Below are positions 1 through 8,037 of a DNA stretch of 48,292 nt, piece by piece. A program made the translations under genes and the position numbers. Numbering within the stretch: position 1 is the stretch's first letter; each line of letters starts with the position of its first letter. This DNA is from Anaerococcus sp. (GTDB taxonomy: Bacteria; Bacillota; Clostridia; Tissierellales; Peptoniphilaceae), in assembly GCF_030825785.1 (NCBI RefSeq), contig NZ_JAPJPG010000010.1:1-48292 (forward strand), in the 5' to 3' direction. The notes under the pieces are model-generated. The model was not told where the DNA came from and ran no database searches. It worked only from the letters and a program-made list of their open reading frames with translations.

Positions 1-35
1 CTCTTTCGTTCGCTCAACTCACTTAAGTGAACAAT

Positions 36-68
36 AAAAAGCTAGGTTAATAAGACCTAGCTTTTTTT
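36..68. terminator. Bidirectional intrinsic terminator
   Basis: An 11-bp perfect stem (AAAAGCTAGGT / ACCTAGCTTTT) with a 7-nt loop is followed by a T-run on both strands. It probably ends a plus-strand gene lying to the left of the window. No gene is visible between it and the left edge. Confidence 0.75.
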
Positions 69-119
69 GTGCTTACTTTAACATTAATTAAATTTAATTG
101 ATACTTGCGGTTTTGAGAA

Positions 120-1400
120 GGTGAGGCTCGGTGGTGCGAAGCCTTTAATGGTAAATTAACACTTGCAAAGAGATGTCTCCACTTCGGTCGACATAAGGGT
201 ACTGGGATTTTTGCTCTTTATGGCCATAGCCATTAGATATAATGGGAATAGCATAACTTACTTTTATGTGAGTACCACTATTCCCTTGCTTCGACCTTGT
301 GGAGAAGCCTCTTGGGAATTCTGCTTAGATTGATTCTTCTTTATTATCTACATGTCATCATAGACTGTAGACCTCTCACATTCGTTCGACGGTAGTTTGC
401 GGATTCGACTCCGTCTCATGCTCGCAAAGCCTCGATTAAGGAATTTCATCAGCTCGCTACACTCACTGTGACAATTCCATTATAGGTGGTGTGATGTGTT
501 TAACTAAGATCCATTAGAGCTTACAATATTGAAGAGATGTCTCCACTTCGCTCCGGTCGACATAAGGGAAATTGTTCAGATAAGGGTACTGGGAGGTTTG
601 TACATTGTTGCCAAGACCATTAAATATAAGAGGCTATTTCTATTGCCCTTATATAAAGGACCTATTTACCCTTGCTTAGACCTTGCGGAGAAGGCTCTCA
701 CAGTTACAGTAATCAAAACAACAAGATATATAATTTGAGATAAACTCAAACAGAAGTTACGCCATCTCGACAGAGCGGAGCGACGAGAGATCTACAGTAT
801 ACGATGACCTGTAAATATAAAAGTTCCAGTTATCTACGTAAATAACTAAATCTTAAATCAAACACGTCCCAAGGTTCTGTAGACCTCTCACTTTCGTTCG
901 ACGGTAGTTTGCGGATTCGAGGGACAGCCTGTCCGGCTATGGGAGGACGTCATGCTCGCAAAGCCTCGATTAAGGAATTTCATCAGTTCGCTACGCTCAC
1001 TGTGACAATTCCATTAGAGGTGGCGATATGTTCTAGTAAGATTCATTATATCTGAAATCGTTGATGAGATATCTCGACTTCGCTCGACGGTAGTTTTCGG
1101 ATTCAGAGAATAGCCCATCCGGCTCTTAGAGGATAGCATAGCTTGACCTTTATCTTATTAACTTTGAACGATATTCATCGTTCTTTTATCCTTTGTTAAT
1201 ATTAACAAAGGATACTACACTATTTTGCTTTGCAAAACAGTAGCCCATGACGAGGGCTTCCTCGATTAAGGTCTGCCATCAATTCACTTCGTTCATTGTG
1301 GCCAGAACCATTAGACATAAGGGATTTGCTTACATTAATGTTATGTAAGATAAAAGAGTTCCCTTGCTTCGACCGTAGTGGAGAAGCCTCTTTTATTCAT
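120..1400. repeat. Gene-free field of composite hairpin-forming intergenic repeats
   Basis: About 1.3 kb without a credible gene. Two recurring modules are visible. Module A spans about 170-316, 531-703 and, for its second half, 1300-1396. It opens with GAGATGTCTCCACTTCG and closes with a roughly complementary end (ttcgaccttgtggagaagcc in copy 1), so each copy is bounded by imperfect inverted repeats. Its core also folds, for example GGGAATAG...CTATTCCC at 243-285. Module B spans about 366-485 and 875-1020. The two copies share long near-identical stretches, including tgcggattcga and ctcgcaaagcctcgattaag. Module B contains a hairpin of GGAATTTCATCAG with CTGTGACAATTCC. A diverged B-like copy runs 1068-1320. 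An inverted-orientation fragment of the module A end lies at about 763-793. No transposase or reading frame supports a coding role. These could be non-autonomous mobile elements or structured intergenic repeats. Confidence 0.7.
1166..1240. repeat. Three consecutive hairpins, one a perfect 26-bp palindrome
   Basis: Hairpin 1 (1166-1183) pairs GAACGAT with ATCGTTC. Hairpin 2 (1188-1213) is a perfect palindrome with half-site ATCCTTTGTTAAT. Hairpin 3 (1220-1240) pairs CTATTTTGC with GCAAAACAG with one mismatch. They are inserted inside a diverged module B copy of the repeat field. Confidence 0.65.
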
Positions 1401-1470
1401 TTAATTATAAGATTACCACTGGCCTTTTGATTTTTCTGGATAATTGGGTTAAATCTTAAAATTTGCTACA

Positions 1471-1507
1471 AAAAATCCCTCGGATTTTTATTTTCCAAGG
1501 GATTTTT
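1471..1507 (-). terminator. Terminator of the pilin-sortase operon
   Basis: On the minus strand AAAAATCCCT pairs with AGGGATTTTT around a loop of about 17 nt, ending in a T-run. It lies just past the stop codon of the last sortase gene. Confidence 0.75.
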
Positions 1508-1510
1508 GTT

Positions 1511-2389
1511 TTATTTGTTTTTTCTTGTGTATTTTATTCTTTTAATCAGTCTAACTAGGAGGAGAATTATTAGAATTATTCCAAGGATTGCTCCTAGTTT
1601 TGTTAGAAGACTTGCTCTTTGTACTCTTTTTACTGGAGTTTGGTCTTCTTTTTTATCTTCTTTCTTTTCTTCTCCATTTGCTTCTTTTGGCTCTTCGTAT
1701 CTTATGCAGTTTACTAGGAGTCTGTCTGGGCGTGGTGGGTAGAAGGGTGAGCAGGTTAGGAGGGTTAAGACGTCTTGGTCTCCTCTTTTTTCTAGTCTAT
1801 CCCAATCATATGGGCCTATTACTTCTTTGTCACTTACCTTGTAGTGAAGCGTCTCTGTAGCTCTTTTGATGTAGACATCATCTCCTTCGACTAGTTCGTC
1901 TACATAAAGGAACATGGTATCTCCCCACCAGTCTCTGTGGCCTGCTATTACAGATCTTGTTCCCTTTCCTCCTACTGGAATGCTTGTTCCTTCTACTTGG
2001 GCAACTCCTCTTGATATGTGATCTAAGGTCGCATCAAGGTAGATTGGGAGGTTCTTGCCTAGCTTAGGGATTTCTAGGTAGGCGAAGACTTCGTTTGAGT
2101 TTTTGAAGTAATTATAACGATTCTGGTTATCCTCTGTAGTAAAGGGATCTAGGATACTGGTGTCGGAGTTTTTGACTAACTCATTGTATTTTTCGGCAGC
2201 CTGGTTCTCTTCTTCGATTTCTTCTTTTGGTCTATTTGCTTGCTCTTTCTCGAATTCTTCTAATCTCCTGTTATAGGAAATCTCATTTGCAGTCCTATTT
2301 ATCAAGGGCACTGTTACAAAAAGTAGACCAATAAGGATAAGAAGATATCCTATGAAGCTAATTTTTGTTAGTTTTGATTGTTTTTTCAA
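1511..2389 (-). CDS. Class C (pilus) sortase, divergent active-site loop
   Basis: A 292-residue membrane-anchored cysteine transpeptidase, expected to join pilin subunits through their sorting signals on the outer face of the membrane. An N-terminal hydrophobic segment (about 10-30) and a second near residues 250-272 flank the sortase domain. The catalytic triad is visible: His151 (AGHRD), Cys213 in TLLTCSPF and Arg223. A lid-type DPF sits at 81-83, as in pilus sortases. The loop after the cysteine (SPFYPPRPDRLLVNC) differs from the INSHRLxVRG form in the other two sortases here, so this copy may have another substrate or role. It is the last gene of the locus and overlaps the preceding sortase by 32 nt, implying translational coupling. 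Family assignment is firm; the specific role is inferred. Confidence 0.9.
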   Translation of the reverse strand: MKKQSKLTKISFIGYLLILIGLLFVTVPLINRTANEISYNRRLEEFEKEQANRPKEEIEEENQAAEKYNELVKNSDTSILDPFTTEDNQNRYNYFKNSNEVFAYLEIPKLGKNLPIYLDATLDHISRGVAQVEGTSIPVGGKGTRSVIAGHRDWWGDTMFLYVDELVEGDDVYIKRATETLHYKVSDKEVIGPYDWDRLEKRGDQDVLTLLTCSPFYPPRPDRLLVNCIRYEEPKEANGEEKKEDKKEDQTPVKRVQRASLLTKLGAILGIILIILLLVRLIKRIKYTRKNK

Positions 2390-3233
2390 TATCTTCTACC
2401 TCTTTTCTTAAGTTTAGTGAGATTCTTTTCTCTCTAGTTGATACAATTATCAAAAATACCAGTATAGGCATTAGTATTAGCAATAGTTGGAAAAAGTCTG
2501 GTTTAAATCTTGGAGTATTGGCAATACCATCATCTATGGCCTCCTGGTAAGGAATCCTGTGGCCTCTGACCAAAAGCCTGTGTGAGTTGATCATATATGG
2601 TGTACAGGTTAAAAGAGTCGCGTAGTCCTTGCCTTCTTGGACTAGGACAGGCTCGAAGTTGGTTGGCTCGACTACCATAATTTGATCGACCCTGTAGGCT
2701 AGGGTTCCCTGGATGTTGTGGAAGTAGAAAATATCTCCTTCAACTAGTTGGTCCAAGTACCTAAACAAAACAGCTTCAGGAAGGCCCCTGTGGGCTGTTA
2801 TTACCGTGTGGGTAGACTTACCCCCTACAGGAAGAGAAGTCCCTTCCAAGTGGCCGCAGCCCTTCTGAAGGACTGTCTCGCTGGTTCCGGCATACACAGG
2901 AAGGTCTTGGTTGATCTTTGGTATCTCGACGTGGCCTATCATCTCATTTACTTCAAGCATATGAGCGTAGTAGGCCCTAGCTTCTTCTTCCTTCTTGCTG
3001 TAAGGGTCAGACAACCTCGAAGGATCTAGGGTCTCGTTGTAGGCCCTTGCAAGCTCCATCCTCTTGTTTACCTCTTCTTCGTTGATTTCCTTACTCTGTT
3101 TGACAAACTCGATTATCTCATCATCTGCTTTTATTTCATAAAACTTCTGGGAAATCATAGGGTAGGAAAATATTAGAAGTCCCACTAGGAAGATTAGACC
3201 AAACTTAAGCTTATCTTTTAGATTAGTCTTCAT
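2358..3233 (-). CDS. Class C (pilus) sortase, second of three
   Basis: A 291-residue pilus sortase with a membrane segment near residues 9-27 and a C-terminal hydrophobic anchor followed by basic residues. Catalytic residues are His148 (TAHRG), Cys210 in LLTCTPYMINSHRL and Arg219. The lid motif DPY at 76-78 is the residue set that covers the active site in pilus-polymerising sortases. It resembles the upstream sortase closely in the core (EIPKINQDLP, GHLEGTSLP), pointing to a local duplication. It overlaps its upstream neighbour by 11 nt and its downstream neighbour by 32 nt, so all three sortases should be made from one transcript. Confidence 0.93.
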   Translation of the reverse strand: MKTNLKDKLKFGLIFLVGLLIFSYPMISQKFYEIKADDEIIEFVKQSKEINEEEVNKRMELARAYNETLDPSRLSDPYSKKEEEARAYYAHMLEVNEMIGHVEIPKINQDLPVYAGTSETVLQKGCGHLEGTSLPVGGKSTHTVITAHRGLPEAVLFRYLDQLVEGDIFYFHNIQGTLAYRVDQIMVVEPTNFEPVLVQEGKDYATLLTCTPYMINSHRLLVRGHRIPYQEAIDDGIANTPRFKPDFFQLLLILMPILVFLIIVSTREKRISLNLRKEVEDIEKTIKTNKN

Positions 3234-4173
3234 CTTCTTTCACCTTCTTGGACTTATTCATCAATTTATCTTGTCTTTGTCTAATATCTTCAATCCTTGT
3301 GTAATATTTCTTGTTATCTCTTCTTAGCTTCCATAGGTAGATTATCAAGATAATAATCAAGAATAAAGCTATAAAGAATAATAATCTAAATATCCAATTT
3401 GTCTTAGTCGTCCTGATTAGCTCCTCGTCTACAGCAGGTACATAAGGCACCCTGTGGCCTCTAACAATGAGTCTGTGAGAGTTAATCATTATTGGAGTAC
3501 AAGTAAGAAGGGTTACATAATCATGGCCTGGATCGATTAATAGGTCTGAGAAATTGGTAGGCTCTATAACCTTGATTTGATCGACCTGGTAGGCTAGGGT
3601 TTCTGAAATATTGTGGACGTAGAACTTATCGCCTATCTCAAGCTCTCCAAGGTGGGTAAAGAGAGTTGCCTCAGGTAGACCCGAGTGGGCTGTAAGGACC
3701 GAGTGGGTGGAGTTACCTCCGATTGGAAGAGAGGTTCCTTCCAAGTGGCCTACTCCTTTCTGGAGGACTTCCTCTGCGGTTCCTGCATAGATTGGCAGGT
3801 CTTGGTTGATCTTTGGTATCTCAACGTGGCCTATCATCTCGTGGACTTCAAGCATTCTCGCATACTCTGCCCTTCCCTTTTTCTGCTTGTCCTTGGCATA
3901 AGGGTCTTCGGAGACAGAATTGTTCAAGGAGTCGTTGTAGGCGCGGGCAAGACCCATCCTTCTTTCAATTTCCTCTGTCGCTAGCTTGTCGGTACCTTCA
4001 TTAAAGACTGATACTTGGTTGTTGGAATCAATCCTATAGTAGAGTCTGTTGACTAAGGGGTAGAGAGCTACCAAGAAACCCAAGAAGAAAACAAGCCTAA
4101 AGGTCCACTTGGCCCTTTTGGAAGGTTGTTTCTTAATATTTTTATTTTCTTTATTTTTACGTAAAATCGCCAT
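3223..4173 (-). CDS. Class C (pilus) sortase, first of three
   Basis: A 316-residue pilus sortase and the first sortase gene behind the pilin. It has a basic N-terminus, a membrane segment near 25-44, lid motif DPY at 90-92, and triad His163 (TAHSG), Cys225 in TLLTCTPIMINSH and Arg234. A second hydrophobic segment near 267-285 is followed by a long charged tail. It is 55 nt downstream of the pilin stop codon, and that gap holds a stable hairpin. In known loci the sortase nearest the pilin often polymerises it; assigning that job here is inference. Confidence 0.93.
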   Translation of the reverse strand: MAILRKNKENKNIKKQPSKRAKWTFRLVFFLGFLVALYPLVNRLYYRIDSNNQVSVFNEGTDKLATEEIERRMGLARAYNDSLNNSVSEDPYAKDKQKKGRAEYARMLEVHEMIGHVEIPKINQDLPIYAGTAEEVLQKGVGHLEGTSLPIGGNSTHSVLTAHSGLPEATLFTHLGELEIGDKFYVHNISETLAYQVDQIKVIEPTNFSDLLIDPGHDYVTLLTCTPIMINSHRLIVRGHRVPYVPAVDEELIRTTKTNWIFRLLFFIALFLIIILIIYLWKLRRDNKKYYTRIEDIRQRQDKLMNKSKKVKEDED

Positions 4174-4196
4174 CTAAAATCCTTTATAAGCAAAAT

Positions 4197-4220
4197 AGAT
4201 ACGATATTCCTACCGCATCT
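4197..4220 (-). other. Intergenic hairpin between pilin and sortase genes
   Basis: On the minus strand AGATGCGGTA and TATCGTATCT form a 10-bp stem (two G-U pairs) closed by a GGAA tetraloop. No T-run follows, so it is not a standard terminator. It could be a processing or stability element that lets pilin mRNA exceed sortase mRNA. Confidence 0.55.
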
Positions 4221-4228
4221 ATCTTAAG

Positions 4229-6169
4229 CTATGCAAGTTCTTGTTTTTTATCTTGATTTTTAATAATGACAGATCCTGCCACAATCATAAGTAAACCTAT
4301 GGCAAAATAAATCCAAATCCTGATATCACCAGTCTTAACTAATGGACCACGACTCCTTGAGGTAAGTGTCTTGGTTGGAGTGGAAGGAGTTTCTGGTGGC
4401 GGAGGTGTTTCCTCTTTTGGTGGTTCCTTCTCATTTGTTATAGTTTGGTGGGTTTCTGAGTAAGATGTTGCTGAAATTTTGAATGGAATAGGTTTTGTAT
4501 TAGCCATATAACCATTTGGAGCATCAGTCTCTTCCAAATAGTAAGTTGTTCCATCCTTTTCATAAGGCAAATCATTAACTTCAAAATTACCATTTTCGTC
4601 CGAAGTAACATAGTATTTTTTATCCTTAAATACATCTTCTTTATTACCATCGACTATCTTTACGACTCTAAACTTAGCACCTTTTAGTTTTTCAGTTTCA
4701 TCATCATATGCAACTTTTACAAACTTTCTACCACCCTTAGGGTTCTTTTCGATTGTTTTACCACCAACTGGAATGTTTACAAATGGAATAGTGGCTTGTT
4801 CTTTCTTTCCATTTCGTTCGAATAATATTACTCCATTTTCATCAACATCGAACTTAATAGCTTCTTCATTTAGTTTAAACCCAGTTGGAGCTTTTGTTTC
4901 CTTAATAGAGTAGTTTTCTCCTTTAGGTATGCCACCTAAGAAAATATCACCAGTACCATCTGTTAGAATTTCTTCTTTACCTTTATCCTCGGGATCATAC
5001 ATATAACCATAACCGTATCCTTCAGGTAGGCTACCATCATCTTTTTTAAATGTTAATGCTTTTCCATCTTTATCATATACTTTAAATTCAGCATTTTCCA
5101 AATTCTTCCCTTTATCATCGGTCTTATGCAAGAATGGTATTCTTTCATTTTCTACTGTTCTTTCATCTTTGGAATTAAGTCCTGTAACTTCATGATTGAT
5201 GTTTTTTATATTTTTATATTCGCCAACAGGTCCAACTTCCTTGAAGTAATACTCTTTACCATCTGGTAAAACTGGTAAGTCGCTTACTACGATTTTCCCA
5301 TATGTATTTGTCTTCATGTTAGGAATTTGATCAGCAGTTACTTCTTTGGAACTGTATACATATTTTCCATAATCTCCTGTAAAGTTTACAAGAGCTCCCT
5401 CTTCTTTTGAGCCTTTATCTCTAACATAAAGTTTGAATTCTACTTTATCAAGTTTTTTGTTATGATTTTTTTTATCAACTTTAATTATTCTTAAATCTGT
5501 TACAGGTATATCAACCTTTTCTTTCATATGGTAAATAAGAGACCCATCTTCAGCTTTTTCTTTTATATCATCAGGAATTTTAATTATAGCTGTTACAAGA
5601 TCTCCGCTTTTTTGACCATATTCTTTGTCCATAGCGGCAACTCTTTCCTTAGAGTCGTCTGTTTCTTTTATTAGATAGTATCCTGGTTCAAGATCTTTAA
5701 TAAGTATTCTTTCAGTATTTAGTTTAGACAAATCATCTTTAGTAAAATCCTTGAATTCTTCTGATGAAAAATCAATCTCATCATAGAATTTTCCATTATA
5801 TTTTATTTTAGCTAACTCGCTTAACTGTCCTTCTCCGAGATTCTCATCTGCCATAAGGTCTTTCTCAGATTTCTTATTATAATCATCTCTTAATTTAAGC
5901 AAGTCTTTATCTTTTAACGAGTCTTCATCTAATTTCCAATATCTAACTTGTCTTTGAGACGATTTAAAATCAAAATTTTTGAAAAATTTATCATCATCAT
6001 TCTCTTCAATAGACTTATTGGCAGACCAAGCACTGATATCGTATTCGATACTTAAATTTTCTTTCGTTCCTCCCTGAGCAAAACCCGTAGGTGTAAGGAC
6101 GAAGGCTTGGATAAGCATTAGAACTGGCAGGATAAGTACTAATAGCTTAAATTTTCTCTCCGTTTTCAT
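4229..6169 (-). CDS. LPXTG-like (LVKTG) cell-wall pilin with SpaA-type domains
   Basis: A 646-residue surface pilus subunit. Residues 1-32 are a signal peptide. After an N-terminal domain (about 35-222) come three SpaA/Cna-B-like repeats starting near 226, 345 and 482. E-box-like motifs that could supply the glutamate for intramolecular isopeptide bonds are visible: YYLIKE (E169), YYFKE (E311), YSIKE (E424) and YYLEE (E547). Matching lysines are likely near K230, K349 and K485. A proline-rich stretch (583-600) leads to the sorting signal LVKTG (610-614), a hydrophobic segment and a short charged tail. I see no YPK-type pilin motif, so the inter-subunit lysine is not obvious. It is first in the locus, with AGGAGG before the ATG, and is the only sortase substrate in the window. 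Shaft pilin is likely; tip or base pilin is possible. Confidence 0.9.
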   Translation of the reverse strand: MKTERKFKLLVLILPVLMLIQAFVLTPTGFAQGGTKENLSIEYDISAWSANKSIEENDDDKFFKNFDFKSSQRQVRYWKLDEDSLKDKDLLKLRDDYNKKSEKDLMADENLGEGQLSELAKIKYNGKFYDEIDFSSEEFKDFTKDDLSKLNTERILIKDLEPGYYLIKETDDSKERVAAMDKEYGQKSGDLVTAIIKIPDDIKEKAEDGSLIYHMKEKVDIPVTDLRIIKVDKKNHNKKLDKVEFKLYVRDKGSKEEGALVNFTGDYGKYVYSSKEVTADQIPNMKTNTYGKIVVSDLPVLPDGKEYYFKEVGPVGEYKNIKNINHEVTGLNSKDERTVENERIPFLHKTDDKGKNLENAEFKVYDKDGKALTFKKDDGSLPEGYGYGYMYDPEDKGKEEILTDGTGDIFLGGIPKGENYSIKETKAPTGFKLNEEAIKFDVDENGVILFERNGKKEQATIPFVNIPVGGKTIEKNPKGGRKFVKVAYDDETEKLKGAKFRVVKIVDGNKEDVFKDKKYYVTSDENGNFEVNDLPYEKDGTTYYLEETDAPNGYMANTKPIPFKISATSYSETHQTITNEKEPPKEETPPPPETPSTPTKTLTSRSRGPLVKTGDIRIWIYFAIGLLMIVAGSVIIKNQDKKQELA

Positions 6170-6286
6170 ATCTCCTCCTAGAATTTATGTATGTTTTTCT
6201 TCTAAAGCTTATAGATTTTATGTAATATTTTATAATAATATATTTCAATCTTAAATATTTCTAACAAAAGCTTTCTTTTTACTATT

Positions 6287-6295
6287 ATTATAACA
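6287..6295 (-). promoter_or_regulatory. Extended -10 promoter of the pilus operon
   Basis: On the minus strand TGTTATAAT is a perfect extended -10 (TGnTATAAT). The -35 region is weak (TGGTAT). It would give a pilin leader of about 110 nt, which is AT-rich and holds two AAAGCTT copies able to pair with each other. Confidence 0.5.
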
Positions 6296-6349
6296 TAGTT
6301 TGCTAAATAATACCATATATTTTGAACATAATATCTGCTTATTAAAGTA

Positions 6350-6376
6350 AAAACGCGAGTTTCGCCCCGCGTTTTA
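6350..6376 (-). terminator. Terminator of the glycerol-3-phosphate oxidation operon
   Basis: AAAACGCG pairs with CGCGTTTT around a 10-nt loop. On the minus strand the stem runs into TTTTTAC, about 40 nt after the DUF1667 stop codon. Confidence 0.8.
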
Positions 6377-6414
6377 GTAAAAATATATTTTTTAGAGAAG
6401 ATTTTATTTATATT

Positions 6415-6771
6415 TTATCTATTGGCAGTAGCTACAAGCTTTATTCCTGTGCCTGCTATTGAATCAATTATCACATCCCCTACTTTGATAGGAGCCTTGG
6501 CAACGGCTTCGTTAATTTCAACCATTGCTTCTTTCATTTTGCCCTTTGGTATTGCATCACTAGTCTTCACTGGGACAGAGTAAGCAGATCCGCCCTCAAC
6601 TTTGACAGTTGATGTTACAGTCCTTACTGGGTTTGTCACTTCGTTTCTTGCGTAAACTTCACCTCTTTTGCAGGAGTTTCCTGTGATGTCTGTTATTTCT
6701 CCGTCATCATCCATAGTTACTGTTACAGAACAGCCTAGAGGACAATTGATACATGTTAGGTCTCTTTTCAT
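6415..6771 (-). CDS. DUF1667 protein, putative Fe-S partner of the glycerol-3-phosphate flavoproteins
   Basis: A 118-residue soluble protein of the DUF1667 family, which is found with glycerol-3-phosphate dehydrogenase genes in Firmicutes. The N-terminus carries a Cys cluster, CINCPLGC followed by GNSCKRG, resembling the Fe-S entry motif of molybdopterin oxidoreductases and suggesting a bound cluster. No membrane segment is seen. The ATG overlaps the upstream flavoprotein stop by 4 nt, so it should be made in step with it. Its likely job is electron transfer or assembly within a dehydrogenase complex; this is inferred from context, and the biochemical role is not established by the sequence. 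Confidence 0.85.
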   Translation of the reverse strand: MKRDLTCINCPLGCSVTVTMDDDGEITDITGNSCKRGEVYARNEVTNPVRTVTSTVKVEGGSAYSVPVKTSDAIPKGKMKEAMVEINEAVAKAPIKVGDVIIDSIAGTGIKLVATANR

Positions 6772-8027
6772 ATTTCCTCCAATTTGATTTCTATTTCCTT
6801 AGCTCTTTCTGGAAGGTCTTCTTTCTTTAGGATTAGATCTTCCATCTCTCCTGGAGCATATACTAATTTTCTTTTCTTTGATACTTCTTTGCCATCAACG
6901 TACATTTTTAGGATTCTGTTTTGGTATACGTTGTTTACTCTAAATCTAACGATTGCCTTATCAGCCATCGTATCTGGGTTGATGTATTGTGGCAAGGTGT
7001 AGGTTATGCCTTCACCTGCTGTTAGATATATAGGGTCCGCCTTAGATTCTTCGAATTTACCTTCTATATAGTGGGCTGCGTTTTCTGCTGCTAGCTCACT
7101 TTCGTCTGTTACGTAATCTACTAGGTCGTGAACGTGTAGGACATTACCACAAGCGAATACCCCTGGGATGTTTGTCATTAATCTATCTGATACGATAGCT
7201 CCCTTGGTTTTTGGATCTATTTCGATTCCCGCTTCTTTGGTTAGTTCGTTTTCTGGAAGGAGGCCTACTGATAGAAGGATAGTATCACAGTCGTAGTGTT
7301 TTTCTGTGCCTGGTATTACTTTCATGTTCTCATCAACTTGGGAAAGGGTACAGCCTTCTACTCTGTCTTTTCCTTCGATGCCTGAGATTGTTGTGTTGAA
7401 GTAAAGTGGTATGTCAAAGTCGTCTAGACATTGAACTATATTTCTTTTTAATCCACCAGAATATGGCATTATTTCTGCAACACATTGGACTTCGGCACCT
7501 TCTAGGGTCATTCTTCTTGCCATGATTAGGCCGATATCACCAGATCCTAGGATTACGACTTTCTTTCCTGGCATGTAGCCTTCGAGGTTGATCATTCTTT
7601 GAGCAGTTCCTGCTGAATATACTCCAGCTGGTCTACTTCCCGGGATGTTTAGGGCTCCTCTTGGCCTTTCCCTGCAACCCATGGCAAGGATAACTGCCTT
7701 TGGTTTTAGGGTAAACATTCCGTTTTCTTCATTCATTAGTGTAAGGGTCTTGTCATTTGCAAAATCCATTACTATTGTGTTTAGGAGGACATCTATGTCT
7801 CTTTCCTCTACTAGATCTGCAAATCTTTGGGCATATTCTGGTCCTGTTAGCTCTTCTTTGAATCTGTGTAGGCCGAATCCGTTGTGGATACATTGGTTAA
7901 GGATTCCTCCGAGCATTTCGTCTCTTTCTACTACAAGGATGTTTTTTACACCCAAATCATAGGCCTTGGCAGCTGCAGCAAGACCTGCAGGACCTCCACC
8001 TACTACTACTAAATCATAATTTTTCAT
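6768..8027 (-). CDS. NAD(P)/FAD-dependent oxidoreductase of the glp operon
   Basis: A 419-residue two-dinucleotide-binding-domain flavoprotein. The FAD site is at the N-terminus (VVVGGGPAGLAAA, about 8-20). A second Rossmann motif (VILGSGDIGLIMA) lies near 157-169 for NAD(P)H, and a C-terminal FAD-contacting motif near PGVFACGN. It contains CIHNGFG near residue 46. It sits 10 nt after the GlpA-like dehydrogenase and overlaps the DUF1667 gene, the usual three-gene arrangement in anaerobic Firmicutes. It probably passes electrons between the glycerol-3-phosphate flavin site and NAD(P) or another carrier. Direction and acceptor cannot be read from sequence. Confidence 0.88.
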   Translation of the reverse strand: MKNYDLVVVGGGPAGLAAAAKAYDLGVKNILVVERDEMLGGILNQCIHNGFGLHRFKEELTGPEYAQRFADLVEERDIDVLLNTIVMDFANDKTLTLMNEENGMFTLKPKAVILAMGCRERPRGALNIPGSRPAGVYSAGTAQRMINLEGYMPGKKVVILGSGDIGLIMARRMTLEGAEVQCVAEIMPYSGGLKRNIVQCLDDFDIPLYFNTTISGIEGKDRVEGCTLSQVDENMKVIPGTEKHYDCDTILLSVGLLPENELTKEAGIEIDPKTKGAIVSDRLMTNIPGVFACGNVLHVHDLVDYVTDESELAAENAAHYIEGKFEESKADPIYLTAGEGITYTLPQYINPDTMADKAIVRFRVNNVYQNRILKMYVDGKEVSKKRKLVYAPGEMEDLILKKEDLPERAKEIEIKLEEI

Positions 8028-8037
8028 TGTGCCCTCC

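Noticed and set aside
529..738. A 69-residue open frame in the repeat field
   Set aside because: It runs through module A sequence, has no ribosome site and its translation looks like folded repeat, not protein.
120..1400. CRISPR array
   Set aside because: The repeats are long, irregularly spaced and palindromic, without uniform short repeats and unique spacers.
4438..4650. A 70-residue minus-strand frame inside the pilin gene
   Set aside because: It is a shifted reading of the pilin gene, with low-complexity composition and no ribosome site.
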